A stretch of 64,000 nt of DNA from Volutella citrinella. Its lineage: Eukaryota > Ascomycota > Sordariomycetes > Hypocreales > Nectriaceae. The notes under the pieces were generated by a model that was given only the letters and a program-made list of their open reading frames with translations, did no database searches and was not told the origin of the DNA. Position numbers and translations under genes: made by a program. Shown here one piece after another: positions 10,570 through 22,500 of the stretch (the first letter of the stretch is position 1; each line of letters starts with the position of its first letter). The DNA lies in assembly GCA_034401135.1 (NCBI GenBank), contig JAWZSP010000001.1, positions 1-64,000 on the forward strand. Reading direction: 5' to 3'.

Positions 10570-13500
10570 GTGTACCCCTCGATTTCCTAAGGTCGGCCTA
10601 ACCCTGACCTGGGTTTCCACACTTAAATAAGGCCTTCCCTTTAGTCGATAAGTAGGTTTCGTTGTTTCAGCTATTCATAACCTAGTATAATTTAATACAT
10701 GATAACTCCAGCAATATCAAAGTTTATACCCTCATTCTTCCCTACCACAAACGCTTTATAATACTTCAGGAAGTATTAGACATACCCGTCGTTATATAAG
10801 AACGATTCGCCCTCAAGTCCGCTCAATCAGTACTAGTCTTTCCCTAGTTTCATCTCCCAGTTCAGCTATAGTTCATTAACAAGTTCTGGTAAGATATAGT
10901 TATATAGCGCTCCGCTATCCACAAATACTGCAACATTTTTCCCTTTAATCCATACAATGGTTTCCAGTCAAGTCCTTTCTTCATTATCCACATCCATTAC
11001 AGTATAAAGCTGTCTGATTATTTTTATCAGTTTTTATAGGTCTTTAGGTCGTCCTAGTTGCTCCCTTACTAACAACCATCGCCTTTTCCCATTCCTTATT
11101 CATACCACAGGGCGATTTTCTCCTAGGCATGCTTTCTGCACTAAGAATCCTGGCAATTCTTTATAAAGTTAGAGTCGCAATAGAACTCTATACCGATACC
11201 GATATAGCATTTATCAATCCTCCTCATCTTTATCCATCATACGTCTAGCGCCTTAAGTACCAGTATTAATCAGATATCCCATCTGTCTTCTTAGAGTCTG
11301 ATAGGGTAGGCGTCGTTTTAGTATTTCTTTATATAGTAGTAGCTATAGCTTTATGTATAATAGCTGATCTATACTAGTTTCTTATACTCAGGGTCTTCTA
11401 GTAGGTAGATTGCTTAGTCCCTGTTGCACTATGGTGGGTATACCTAGGTATTGTACTATAGAACTGCAGGGATCTGTCCTACTTCCCTTTCCTAGTACCT
11501 TCCTTTTATTTTCTAATACATCTCTTCTTACTATTAGGCGATGTCTTTAATAATTCTTCCCATAATTTGCTATATCTTGTTAAGGTTTAGTTATTATTCT
11601 ATTCCCGGGGGTGCGATTTTAGTATAGTATGGTTGGAGTCTAAGGAGCTGTGCTCTTAAGGCTTTGTCTTCAGTGAGTTGGTATTTATTGCGTCTATAGG
11701 TGCAGTGGTTATATAGTTTTTCCCTGATATAGGAGTTATATCCTTTTTATTATTCCTAGGCCCATTTGCCTATCTTTCTTTCTGCCATTGCGGGTTCATT
11801 TTATGGTAGTTAGGTCTTAGGTTCAGGCGATAGATCAGAGGGCGTTGAGTACTCTTAAGGAGTGTACTTGCGCATTTTTCCAACCATTCTGATAGTTTTT
11901 GAGTCAATATTCTCGGGTTTCTCTGCTTTTGTTGGCAGTGGTTCCTATTATTTCTTGAACTATTGTATTACTGTTAGTACTGGTTTTTCCCATGTTGGGT
12001 TTTCCATGTTTTCCACCTTGTCGTCCTGTAGATTAAGTCCTAACTATCTAGCCAATTCGGCTTCCTTAGCCGTGAGCTGGCTTTCTTCATGCTTATTTAT
12101 TCAGTATTCCTATAGTTTATAAGTAACGTACTGGACCTAATCTAGACTTCCTTACTTAACGAGCTGTCTTGCCGCGCTGTCCTATAGGCTTTGCGCAAGC
12201 GGGGTGGTTTTATTAGCTCATACTTCAGGCCAGTTATCTTATAGGGTGAGTCCTGTAAGTCTTGCTGTTTGGATTTCTGTTTCAGTAAGTGGTCCTCCTA
12301 TCTATTATTTGTATAGCTAGTATTTTTCTTTAACTCGCTAGACTTCCTTCTACTAGTTTTTGGTATACCCTGTCTTGTCTAGGTAGAATGTTTCCTTCTA
12401 TAGGACTCCGATAACCTTTCTTATAGTGGTTCTACCTATAGTATAGTTACAGGATTTTGCATTTTCTTGCTTCCACTGGGCGTAATATTGCAAAGGGGTG
12501 TCTTACTATTCTTCCTCTGACTTAGGCTTAGCTTCTTCTTCAGCCTTATAGAGGTCGTGGCTATATAGCTAGATCTCCCCTAGGTTGGCACCTATAGTAT
12601 TGTAACCTTATCTTTATCTAGTCTGCTTTTTAAGTACCCTTACAATCATTATTCTGATCGCAGTCTAGGGTTCCTTATTAAGGCTACCAATGTGCCTCCC
12701 TTGGTTATTCCTCTATAAGGGTGGTCTGAACTTGTTACAGACCTTGTTCAGGTGGGTGCATTCCCTAGCCCTGTGTCCTTTTTATCTACAGTCCTAGTAG
12801 GTGAACTTCTTATTCTTACCCATCATCCCTATCATTATTAGTCCTAGTATATATCTATATAATATGTTAACTTATGGGGTATTATTGCGCTAGCATTATC
12901 AGTTCTTGCCCTTAAAGCGCTTAGGGTAGTATAGGTTAAAGTTTCCTCCTCTCTTATGTACTGCCCTCTCCTGGCGTCGTTCATACTATCGCTCGTCGAT
13001 TTTAACTGCTATTACGATATACTCTATTAGGGTATCAAGGCAATCAGCTTTAAACAGCTTATCCTTAACTTCTTCCTTCAGTCCGCAGTAGAAGTATTCT
13101 ATTAGCAGTTCCTCATCCCATCCAAGCTGAACTAAGATTTATCTAAACAGGGCTCCATAAGCTGCAGCAGATTTAGTCTACTTAAGCTCAAGGAGTTAGG
13201 CTATAGCCTAGCGTTCCTTATTCATATTTCTAAATGCGTTGCATAGTACTTCTTTAAAGTTATCCCAGTCCACGAAGATATCCTAGGTTTCTTAGTTTCT
13301 TAAGTCCAGATTGTTCTCCAAGTAGTCCTTCATAATAAGTTCAAACTATATAGCAGCAATGCCCTTAAGGCATCCTTAGGTAAAAAGGACTTTAGCTTCG
13401 CTACTAGCCAGGGTATTAAGGTAAAACTTAAAGTAAACATTAAGGTAGGTAAGAAATAGTATAACGTTATTTATATATTTATTGAACGCTGTCAGCCGCG

Positions 13501-13735
13501 GTAGGCATATATCCACTCCAGGGTCCCTTGTAGGTGCTGGTAGTAGGTTCAGCAACAGAGCATTCATACATTCCTCCATGCTAGCAATAATATTACAGAG
13601 TCATACAACTTCAGCATTTATCTCATCATAGGTTGCGTTAGTGCCATTATATATAAGCAGAGCTCCAGTACTCTAGACGCCGTTATTAGATATATTAGCA
13701 CAAGGGTTAGTTCCAGACATAGTTAGATAAGGAGG
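10570..13735 (-). mobile_element. Decayed Ty3/Gypsy-like gag-protease remnant
   Basis: On the minus strand one long decayed frame runs through this block, broken by TAG/TAA codons at places where Gln or Trp would be expected. At 13579-13376 it has the gag signature (LPRLTAFNKY then YLNVYFKFYLN and ASSEAKVLF). Near 12830-12740 a zinc knuckle is legible (CX2CX4HX4C) with its first Cys mutated TGC to TAC and two CAG codons turned into TAG. Near 10940-10860 the retroviral-type protease motif FVDSGA is intact, followed by a match to the protease end (IILGYE near 10690). Reverse transcriptase and integrase are not found, so the copy is truncated. The transition-type damage is what RIP leaves behind. 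No intact product is encoded. Confidence 0.65.
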
Positions 13736-14230
13736 TATTGCTCAGTAGTACGCAAGGCCATACTAAACAAGAGCTATCAATATATAACAATCAGGTAGGT
13801 TCTAACTATATAAACCTAGTACAACATACTAAGGGTTTATATTAGCAGTTCTAACATAGTATATACTAAGCTTTGAACAGGTTAGTCGTGATCCCAGGCA
13901 TGGTGATCATAATATTACGTTAGGTAATAGTCAACCAAGGTAATTAAGGTAACCAAGTTATATTAATAGCTGAAGAGCTGCTTATACTAGATATACACTC
14001 TTCATAGGTCTATATAGTAATTCTAATCCTTTATTATATAGCCTACTGCCTGTCCTTTATTCACAGAGCATAGTATACCAAAGAGCGCAGCGCTCCAGGA
14101 GCGCCATCGCTTCTTTATTTATCACTCCTATTCTAATAGGTTTATAGTCACGTGGGTGGGGCATTAGTTCTTCTGTTCCAGACAACTGCGCCGCAGGTCC
14201 GGGCACCGTGCATTAGCATCAGATTCTGAC
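13736..14230. repeat. Possible LTR / untranslated end of the decayed element
   Basis: Lies just upstream of the gag remnant. A part of it (13931-14062) recurs in a more AT-rich form at 16126-16258. It has no coding content. Position and recurrence suggest a long terminal repeat or leader of the same retroelement family, but exact ends cannot be set by eye. Confidence 0.35.
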
Positions 14231-15690
14231 ATATATAGTCAGAGGTATTACTAGGCAGCTTGCAAAGTGTTATAATAGCTGAGTTTAATATAGTAAGCTA
14301 GTACTATTATTATATTAATCAGGCTACTATTTTAGGTTTAAAGCGTATATAGGCAGTATATATATTATTAATCTTTTTACTTACTATCTATTCCTAATTA
14401 AAGAGTTTGAACAGGCCTCGGCCTACTATTATTTCATACTATTAAGTAATGGTGGGCTTCTAATACTTATTATTCCATAGCGTTACTAAGCAGCTGATAG
14501 GGAAATTAGGTATGCTTCTTAAGCAGAGGATGTCTAGTATCTAGCGTTCTACTTTTATTTTCTTTCTATAGAATAGCTATTTATTTTATCTTAATACTAT
14601 AATAAGCTAAGTTTATATTTAGCCGTGGTTATCTAGTAATAAGAGCTCCTGCTGATTAACCTGTAGCTAAATATTTAGGGTAGGAGGGAGCATATTTAAA
14701 GGGAATTAATTAGCTATAACCGCCTGGCCTCTTATTCTTATATCTTCTCCTTACCTTAGTTATATATTTTACAACTTTACCATAGCTCGGTTATAAGAGA
14801 GTTAGTTATCTTAATATACTTCTAAATAGCTAATACTTAATAATATCTGCTAATAACCTCCATCTTTTCCTTGTTTACTACTAGCTAATCTTTAAAAGAC
14901 AGCAACCCCTCTATACTATTATAAGTCATGGCGCCTCCTCCTGCACCCTAGGATGCAATATACTATATCATTTTATAAAAAGCCTGCGCACTATATATTA
15001 TAAGTAAATAGTTTTTTTCTACTTTTTATACAAGCCCCTTATACTAGAAGGCCTGACATAGGTTCGCTATATACTAGGCATCTATGCGACGATTTTTACT
15101 ATTTACTTACATATATATCAGGGCGTCGATAGGCACTTTTGCAACTGCTAGTAGGTATAGCTTTGCATTCTGCTTAATAGATAAAGTCTTATAAAAAGTA
15201 GCCTTTTACTCTTTATCCTGCTTAGTATCTTGATACTGCTTCTTAGGTTGTGGTGCTGATTGGCTGCTGCTTAGTCTGCGCTTTAATATAGTGTATTTAG
15301 GTCCCTCGTTAGATAGTAAGCCTTTAGGCGTAATATTAGAATAAGAAGGGGAGGAATTTTATATTAACATTTTATAAATAAAAGAGCTTAAGGCTTATAG
15401 AGTCAGCTCGCAGTTAGGCCTACTAATCTCCTATATAACTGCTACTACTACACTATATATCTAAGCTAGTCTACTAAACAGATAGCAGGGATCTTACTAA
15501 ATGCGATATCCTTGTCAACGCGCTCTACAGGCAGGCAGGCAGAGGCCAGCAAATATAAAATAGACTCTATACCTACCTTAGGTTATGGCTGAAGAAGTTT
15601 GCTTTCTTTAGCACCTTATAATATTATTCTTATATTATTCTTATATCCTGCTTATAACCAAAGCTCTCTTATATCGCCTTTTACTAGTAA
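14231..15690. other. AT-rich decayed DNA
   Basis: No open frame of note. On the minus strand near 15330-14900 a coding-like but stop-riddled stretch can be read (for example YLLAVAKVPIDALIYM), presumably another dead transposon. The family cannot be named. Confidence 0.5.
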
Positions 15691-15694
15691 TTAG

Positions 15695-15900
15695 TTTTAC
15701 CCTTAAGGGTAAAAATTATATTATTATAGGTAGCCCTTGCCTAGTATATATATATAACTTTTGCCCCTAGGGGTGAAAATATAATAGCAGCCTATTTCTC
15801 TATTTCTCTATTATATATATAACTTTTACCCCTAGGGGTGAAAATATAGTAGCAGCCCGTTTCTTTATTATATATATAACTTTCGCCCTAAGGGTGAAAC
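15695..15900. repeat. Palindrome-centred tandem repeat, 4 units
   Basis: Four centres (about 15705, 15768, 15833 and 15890) each have a palindrome such as TTTTGCCCCTAGGGGTGAAAA or its variants. They are spaced about 60-65 bp apart and separated by TATATATATAAC and short pyrimidine-rich spacers. The G+C palindromes stand out in otherwise AT-rich DNA. Confidence 0.75.
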
Positions 15901-15959
15901 TATTCTTATAGTTATAGTAAGTAATAGCAAAACTAGAAATAATCCTACTCTTTCTAACC

Positions 15960-16015
15960 CTCCTTTCCTCTGATCCTTGCCCTAACCTAGCCCTAACCCC
16001 TTACCTAAACAGCGG
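15960..16015 (+). repeat. Interstitial telomere-like patch
   Basis: A short C/T-rich island reads CCCTAACCTAGCCCTAACCCC in the same orientation as the chromosome-end repeat, flanked by AT-rich decay. It may be a degenerated internal telomere seed. Confidence 0.4.
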
Positions 16016-16019
16016 TCCG

Positions 16020-17830
16020 CCGCCTAACAATTAAATAAAAAAAGAAAAAGAGGATTTTTTTAAAACTACTAAGTCTTATATAGCTACTTACTAACCTTGA
16101 CCCAAAGTCAGTACTCTATTTAAATAATAGTAATTAAGGTAACTAAGTTATATTAATAATTAAAAAGCTATTTATATTAAATATATACTTTTTAAAAGTC
16201 TATATAATAATTATAATCTTTTATTATATAACTTACTACTTACTTTTTATTTATTTTAAATTATAAGAATTATAATAATAATCTTAGTAATCTATTTTTA
16301 ATTAGTCTACTTAATATAAATTATAAAAATTATTATATAATTTTAGTAATTTATTATTAATTAATTATAATTCTCTACTTAAGTTTTTTTATTCTATACA
16401 CTTTATATAAGCATAGTATATTAATATTAAGTTTTAATATATATTCTTTTCTAGCTTTTTTATAATAATATATAATAAGCTCTACTATTTATTTATAAAA
16501 TAAACTACTTAATATTTAAATACTTTTTTATACTTAATATAATATACTTTGTAATAAAAGCTTAAATATTAGTAACTTATAAACTAATATTTAACTATTA
16601 ATACCTTTTTACTTTTATAATTAAATAGTATATTACTTAAGTTTATTATTATTATATTAGTAAATTATTAAAATATCTCTATTAATATATTATTAAGTTA
16701 TTAGTAATAGCAGTCTATTTTATAATTAAAACTCTACTTAAGCTAAGTTAATAATAACTATTTATAAGCTATTTACTTATCTTTTTACTAAGCTTTTTAT
16801 TAATTAGTACTTTTACTTTTATTTACTTAATTACTTTATAAATATTAAATAAGTTATAAAAGCTAAAGTACCTTACTTAACTTAACCTTTTAATTTATAA
16901 TAAATTATAATTAATATCCTTTTTTAAATTACTTATTTAAAGCTTTATAATATCTTCTACTTTAAGCTAAGGTTAACTATTAATAATTATCTTTTTTATA
17001 ATACTAATATTAATATTATTAAATATAACTATACTAATATCTTCCTTTTTATTAATTATTTAGTATTATATATACTTCTTTTTTATTTATATTTATAATT
17101 AAACCTTTATTTACTAAGCTTTTACTTATTATACTATACTTCTTTTTAATAATAAATAATATTATTTTATATTATTATAAGATATTAATATATAATATAG
17201 CTATAACTATTTAATACTAAGAGTAGTTTAATAATTATACTATTATTTACTAAAAGTATATTATTTTATAAATTAACTAATTTTATATTAGTATAATAAT
17301 TATTAATCTTTCTTAATATATTATTTATTAATTAATATACTTATTAAAAGTGCTTTTTAAAAATATTTAGTTATAATATAATATTATATTTATAATAAAT
17401 AAGTTTCTAATACTCCTTATTAAATTATATATACTTATTTATTCTATACTTATAATACTTAAATATTAATTTATAATATTAATAAAATATAATATAACTA
17501 AATAATAAATATTATAACCCTTCTTTCTTATATAACTCTAACCTTTTTTTTTTAATTTTATATAACCTTAAACTTAAATAACCTTATTAAAAAGTTTTAG
17601 CTAATTAGTAACTCAGCTTAATAATAAATAATATTATAAAAATATATAGATATTAAACTTCTATTTATATAGACAATTCTAATAGAATCGCTTATAAATA
17701 ATACCTAGGATCTAGCTTAATATATATATAACTCCGCTTTTAAAAGGCTAGAGTTAGGCAGTAATACGATATATAGATATAAGGATTATTCTATAAGGAT
17801 AATATATACTTATTTATAACGAGCCTCGGA
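16020..17830. other. Extremely AT-rich, RIP-like block
   Basis: About 1.8 kb composed almost wholly of A and T with scattered TTAATA/TATAAT words and no reading frames. The first ~130 bp (16126-16258) is a more mutated copy of 13931-14062. This is the classic look of repeats erased by repeat-induced point mutation; heterochromatin is likely. Confidence 0.75.
16126..16258. repeat. More mutated copy of repeat 13931-14062
   Basis: Shared order of words (GTAATTAAGGTAAC, TTATATTAATA, AGTCTATATA, CTTTTATTATATA) aligns this segment with 13931-14062. Most differences are C-to-T or G-to-A. A shorter related piece occurs near 24315-24350. Confidence 0.65.
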
Positions 17831-17867
17831 TTGCCTAAACGAGCTGCGTAATGACCGACCGCATTAG

Positions 17868-17917
17868 GTTACCCCCTATAGCCGGTCTGACAGTTACCCC
17901 CTATAACCGGTCTGACA
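17868..17917. repeat. 25-bp direct repeat, 2 copies
   Basis: Two adjacent copies of a unit beginning GTTACCCCCTATA and ending CCGGTCTGACA, with one G/A difference. It marks the point where AT-rich decay gives way to GC-normal sequence. Confidence 0.8.
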
Positions 17918-18158
17918 GAACCCTACAGCCCCCTCTGCTGTGCGAGTCTCGGCAGTGCTGCTGCATGTGCCGGACCTGCCGCACGACGTAGGGGCAGGAG
18001 CGGCAGGCCAGCCCGTCGCTCCTGGGCGGCGCGGGCTCCGGCAGGGGGTCGATGCCCGCGCTTGGCGTGGGCAGGCGCTTGAGGTCAGCACGGTTATACA
18101 TTACCTCGGGCAGCATGTCCTTGACGGCCTGCTGGGCTGCGCGCCGCTGACCCAAGGT
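17901..18158 (-). pseudogene. OrsD-type C2H2 domain remnant
   Basis: An ~85-codon frame without an ATG. It holds the motif known from the OrsD/DUF3505 family: a 'GIDPLPEP' lead-in, then DGLACRSCPYVVR with the first Cys pair, and HMQQHCRDSH with the His pair. Full-length members are much longer and often sit with RecQ-like helicases or in subtelomeres. The frame is closed by stops on both sides, so this is a relic and not a working gene. Confidence 0.6.
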
Positions 18159-18410
18159 CGTCGCGGACTAGGGGGTAGGGCAATGAACGTCCTCGGCCTC
18201 TGAGAAGACGGCAGATGGCGCACGCGCGAGAGTACACTATGATACTCTCGGCGATCGTCAAGCTGGCGCGAATCCTCATGCTATACCAAGCTGTGCAAAG
18301 TTGCAGTTGGTATCCTAGGAGTGGTGTTAGAACCTGACGCTAATGCACGGTGCGGGACAAGCACGTGCTGTTTGGCCAATTGATAATACAATAACGGATC
18401 CAACAACCCA

Positions 18411-18557
18411 GGGGGCCAAAATTGCGGTCGCCGCGATAAGTGGCTTAGTTCCTTGTTTTGCCGGTTATGATAAGTATGTACTTAGCAAGTGTCAGACCAG
18501 ATAACAGTAAGACAAGGAACTAAGCCACTTATCGCGGCGACCGCACTTTTGGCCCCC
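18411..18557. mobile_element. 47-bp near-perfect inverted repeat (MITE-like)
   Basis: The left arm 18411-18457 and right arm 18511-18557 are reverse complements with about one internal mismatch. Both start GGGGGCCAAAA at the outer ends and include CGGTCGCCGCGATAAG. The 53-bp spacer is non-coding and partly continues the symmetry. Size and structure fit a miniature inverted-repeat element or a foldback remnant. No clear target-site duplication can be seen. Confidence 0.7.
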
Positions 18558-19514
18558 TTGGTCAGTCCAACAGCAAGTTCCATACTGTCGGCCGCCTAAG
18601 TTAAGGTATTCCTAGCTAATCTCTAATACTGCACTAGCATAATTGCGCTAGGATCCTGTCCTAATATTAGCTCTGAGCCTAGCGTGTTCGGCATGATTAT
18701 AATGTCTATACGGCAACTATTTATAAGAATGATTAGTGTTACAGCTAATAATATATACTACTCAGAAGCTTTGCTTAATGCGTGACATTTCGCTTTAAGG
18801 ACTTCAGTTTCACATATTGTGTAAGGTTATCCGCTGCTTACACCTGCCAATCTGCCCGGGGACACCTAAGATGTAATAATACTGGTGTGAATCGGTGCCT
18901 ATTTGTAAGGGTTTAGTCATATAGAGCCCGTGCGCCGCTCGACGAGGCTAGAACGCCGCCCGCTATGTGGCTCATATGTTTGCTACGTCTGGCGGATTTT
19001 TAGGAGAAATCCTGGCAAGGTGGCTGACGGTCCTTTTTCGGCTCCCTCTCTCCTGCTCTACCAGCCAGTGGATGATGATTCACGTTTTCGCCCGGCCCCC
19101 ACCAAGGATTCGCACGTTCGGCTTCGTGCTTTCATATTCCTTTCTTTTTTCTGGACAACCTATGACAGAGATGTCGGGTCGGCTACAGCTATTTTTAGAA
19201 TGCCAAGACCTTAATTAGACCCTCGATCGCTGATTTAGGGAGAGAAGTAGCCTCCACGACTAGACTGTCAGTGCTGGGAAAAGGGAGAGGGTCTATTAAT
19301 ACCATTCCACTATGGTAGTAGCCGTGTGGGGTTGGTCCTTTGATTGATCCTTCAATAGACCAAACTAACCGCCATTGACTCTGAGGCAGCTTTGTAATAA
19401 GCAACAAATACTCAAATCCAAATATAAATGCCCTGGGCCCTTGCTGTCAAAATTCCATTTCGTGTTGTCACTTGTTTCGCTAGTTTGGTTGAACGTGTCA
19501 ATTCTTCGCCCGTC
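18558..19514. other. Intergenic region upstream of the protease gene
   Basis: Normal base composition, no convincing coding frame. Two overlapping short frames at 18930-19218 have no recognisable protein character. It presumably includes the promoter of the subtilisin-like gene. Confidence 0.4.
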
Positions 19515-22500
19515 ATGTTGCCGAGGACACTCGTAGCGGCTATTGCCTTAGTTGGCGGAAAGGCCAATGCCCAGCAGAGGCACTCCTCCTCTACGACTGC
19601 AGTCACTATCACCATCACTATGACGCATGCGAACTGCGGACATCAGACATCCTCCATCTCATTTCTTGATAAGATGACTTTTAGCACCCCTGGCGCGTCT
19701 AATCTCACATCTACCACGGCGACTAATACAAAAGAGACAACCATAACGATAACGAAGACTGTGGCATGCTCAACACCAACAGGCCACCGGTCTGCAACCA
19801 TACAGGACACTTCACCAAGTAGTAGCTCAGTCATAGGCCGTCCTAGCAAAACAGCTACTATAAAGCACGAGTCCTCCGCTACAACAGAGACAGTCAAAGA
19901 CGCCAGTCTGTCGCATGAGGCCGCAGTATCAACAAATACTGAATCACAACGGGCACCTGGGACCATCGTGCCGGTGTCTGGGAACCCTAACCAGCAGACG
20001 GCAAAGACAGACGTCAATCCATCCGATACTGGCGTACACTTAACAAGTTCCCAGTCAAAACAAGGCTTTGAGACTATCATTTCAGTGCCCGGCAGCACTG
20101 CCGAACAAACCACAAAGAGACCCGGAGACATACATCTATCCAATACAGCTACGATATCAACAAATATTCAATCACAGCAAGCTTCTGGGCCGCCCGTGCC
20201 TGTATCCGGAGGTAATAGCCAACACGTCACAATTCGATCATCCGCAAGACCCAGCGATGAGTCGGCCTCGACACAAGGAAATGGGGCTCAGATAACCGAA
20301 GGCCAGACTAGGAATGGGTCTCCCTCTATCTCAGAGATTAACAATGGACCGACCAGCACATCAACCTCCTCCGGAGAGCCTGATATCATCGTATTTACTT
20401 CAGGAACTGAGACTGCATCCTTCAGCCGCATGACAGACCCTACATATGCATCACTCGCGAGCACTATTACGGCTGATATCGAGATCAAGACCACAGTAGA
20501 TGGTGTCATCGTTGCAACTACTGTACCGGCTCAAATTGGACCGGGGGGGCTATTCTTTAAACCAATTGCTGCTATCACGAGGCTAGCAACGGGGGCACTG
20601 GCCTTTCTTCTGCCCTCGTTCTTTGCGCCTGTGGTTCCAAAACCAATTCCGGTTGTGGCTCCGGTACCAGTCCCTGTGCCAGCCCCTGTGCCAGCGCCAT
20701 TGCCGGGGGTTCCGGACCCCGCCGACCCTCCAGGTCTCCCGCCAGTCCCTCCAGGTCTCCCTCCCCGCCCTTCTAATCCTGACCCTACCAAGAAGCCAGA
20801 GGAGACAAAGCCAGCTGGGACAAAGCCAGCCACTACCGATGCGCCGCCGACTACCACTAGCAACAGTCCAACGAGCACTAGAGTCACTACTACTGCATGC
20901 ACGGGTATAACAACTGCCGGTGTTGATGGAGCCCAAACTTGCGAGCTCGCGGGCGTGTTCTACATCTACCCCAAGGAGCCTCAAGATGCTGCCAAAAATA
21001 ATGCTCTAGATTCAAAGCTCCGCGAGCTTGCTGGATCTACTGTTGGCCAAGAAAAGCTCGACGACTACGTCATGTTCTGGAGTGCCAACCTGACAACTTC
21101 CCAGGTTCTTGAATTGGAGAAGGACCCACAGGTAATCCATCTAGAATTTTTGTCGACATGCTTTTCCATTACGCTGACAATGTGCTCATCTCTCAGGCAA
21201 AAAATATAGTGCCCTACTGTGGCGAATCATGCCGCCAGGTGTCCGAAGAATCCACAATTATAATGCAGACAAATGTTCCAGATTTGATGAAAACACTCGG
21301 CATACAACCGGGCATGTCGCCTGCACATTACACGTCAGAAAGATATGGCAATGTCATCGCTTATGATGATAGTCTTGGCAAGGGCGTCGACTTCTGGCAG
21401 TTTGACACTGGAGTCAATTTAAATCATAAGGTATACACATGCATGTTCTTATGCTCTGGACTATTCAATCTGATAAAGACTAGGACTTTAAGGACGGTTA
21501 TAATATTGCTAAAACGGCTGAGTGGACTCATTTAGAGAAGAAGAAAGGCCTCATCGATAAGCGAAAGAATGACTGGCACGGCCACGGCACTTGCATGGCG
21601 AGCCTATCAGTGGGCAACCGATTTGGTCTCGGGAAGAGAACTAACCTGCGCATTATACGAAACGTGAAGAATTCGAGCTTCGAAGACATTATGACTGGCC
21701 TCAAAAAGATGCTTTCTAAGGCCTCTGGAAACCCAGCTGTCTTTTCCAATTCGAATGTCATGCCGCGGTTCGTGATGAATGAAAAGGGAGAGTCAGTAAA
21801 GCAGTTCGTCAATAGCCAGGGCAATGAATACTGGGAAGATGTGGAACGATTATCGGCTTGGGCTTATAAAGCAATGGTTATCAGAAACATCACGCCTTTA
21901 GTTGCCGCTGGTAACTATGGCGGCGTAAGTTCTTCATTCTATTGACTTAAAATTCTAACTAACCAACTTGGTCTAGAACGACATGAGCCAACACCTCCCA
22001 ACAGCTCTGGCAGACAAGAATAGACCTGAGATCTATGTCCCAGAAATGATAGTGGTTGGTGCTATGGATCGGACCGGGATGGATGTGCTGAGCATCACAC
22101 CCATCGATACTCGTATGGAGAAACCGGATGTATTTGCTGCCGGCGATGCAATGAGTTGTGCCAACAACGAAGATAAGACTGGGGACAGGCATGATGTCCC
22201 GGGTGCAACATCTGCTGGTAAGACAATCGAAAATTGCGCGGGTTATATGACAGAACAAGGAGCTAATAAATACAGCCTGCGCAACTGTTGCTGGACTCAC
22301 GGCATATTTAATCGGTGTTGCTCAGAAAAGTGGGCGTGATGTTAGCACACCTGCACTTGTGAGTGCAATGGTACGCGAGTATGCTTGGGATAGGAAACTT
22401 GACCGCCCACTTGACCACTTTCCCCTCCCTTTTGCCTATAATGGCATTCAATGGGGCGACATCACGCCCAACGGGGAGGACTCACCTGCCTGCCCCATCT

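Noticed and set aside
11862..12122. 86-codon plus-strand frame in the decayed retroelement
   Set aside because: Low-complexity Phe/Ser-rich shadow; the minus strand carries the retroelement reading.
15695..15900. Possible CRISPR array
   Set aside because: The repeats are palindromic tandem units in a eukaryotic chromosome end without conserved spacer structure.
18930..19218. Two overlapping short frames before the protease gene
   Set aside because: No protein-like composition or motif, no plausible partner exons.
19643..20143. Antisense frame in the Ser/Thr-rich part of the protease gene
   Set aside because: Repeated ACN/TCN codons on the sense strand produce a long Val-rich frame on the other strand.
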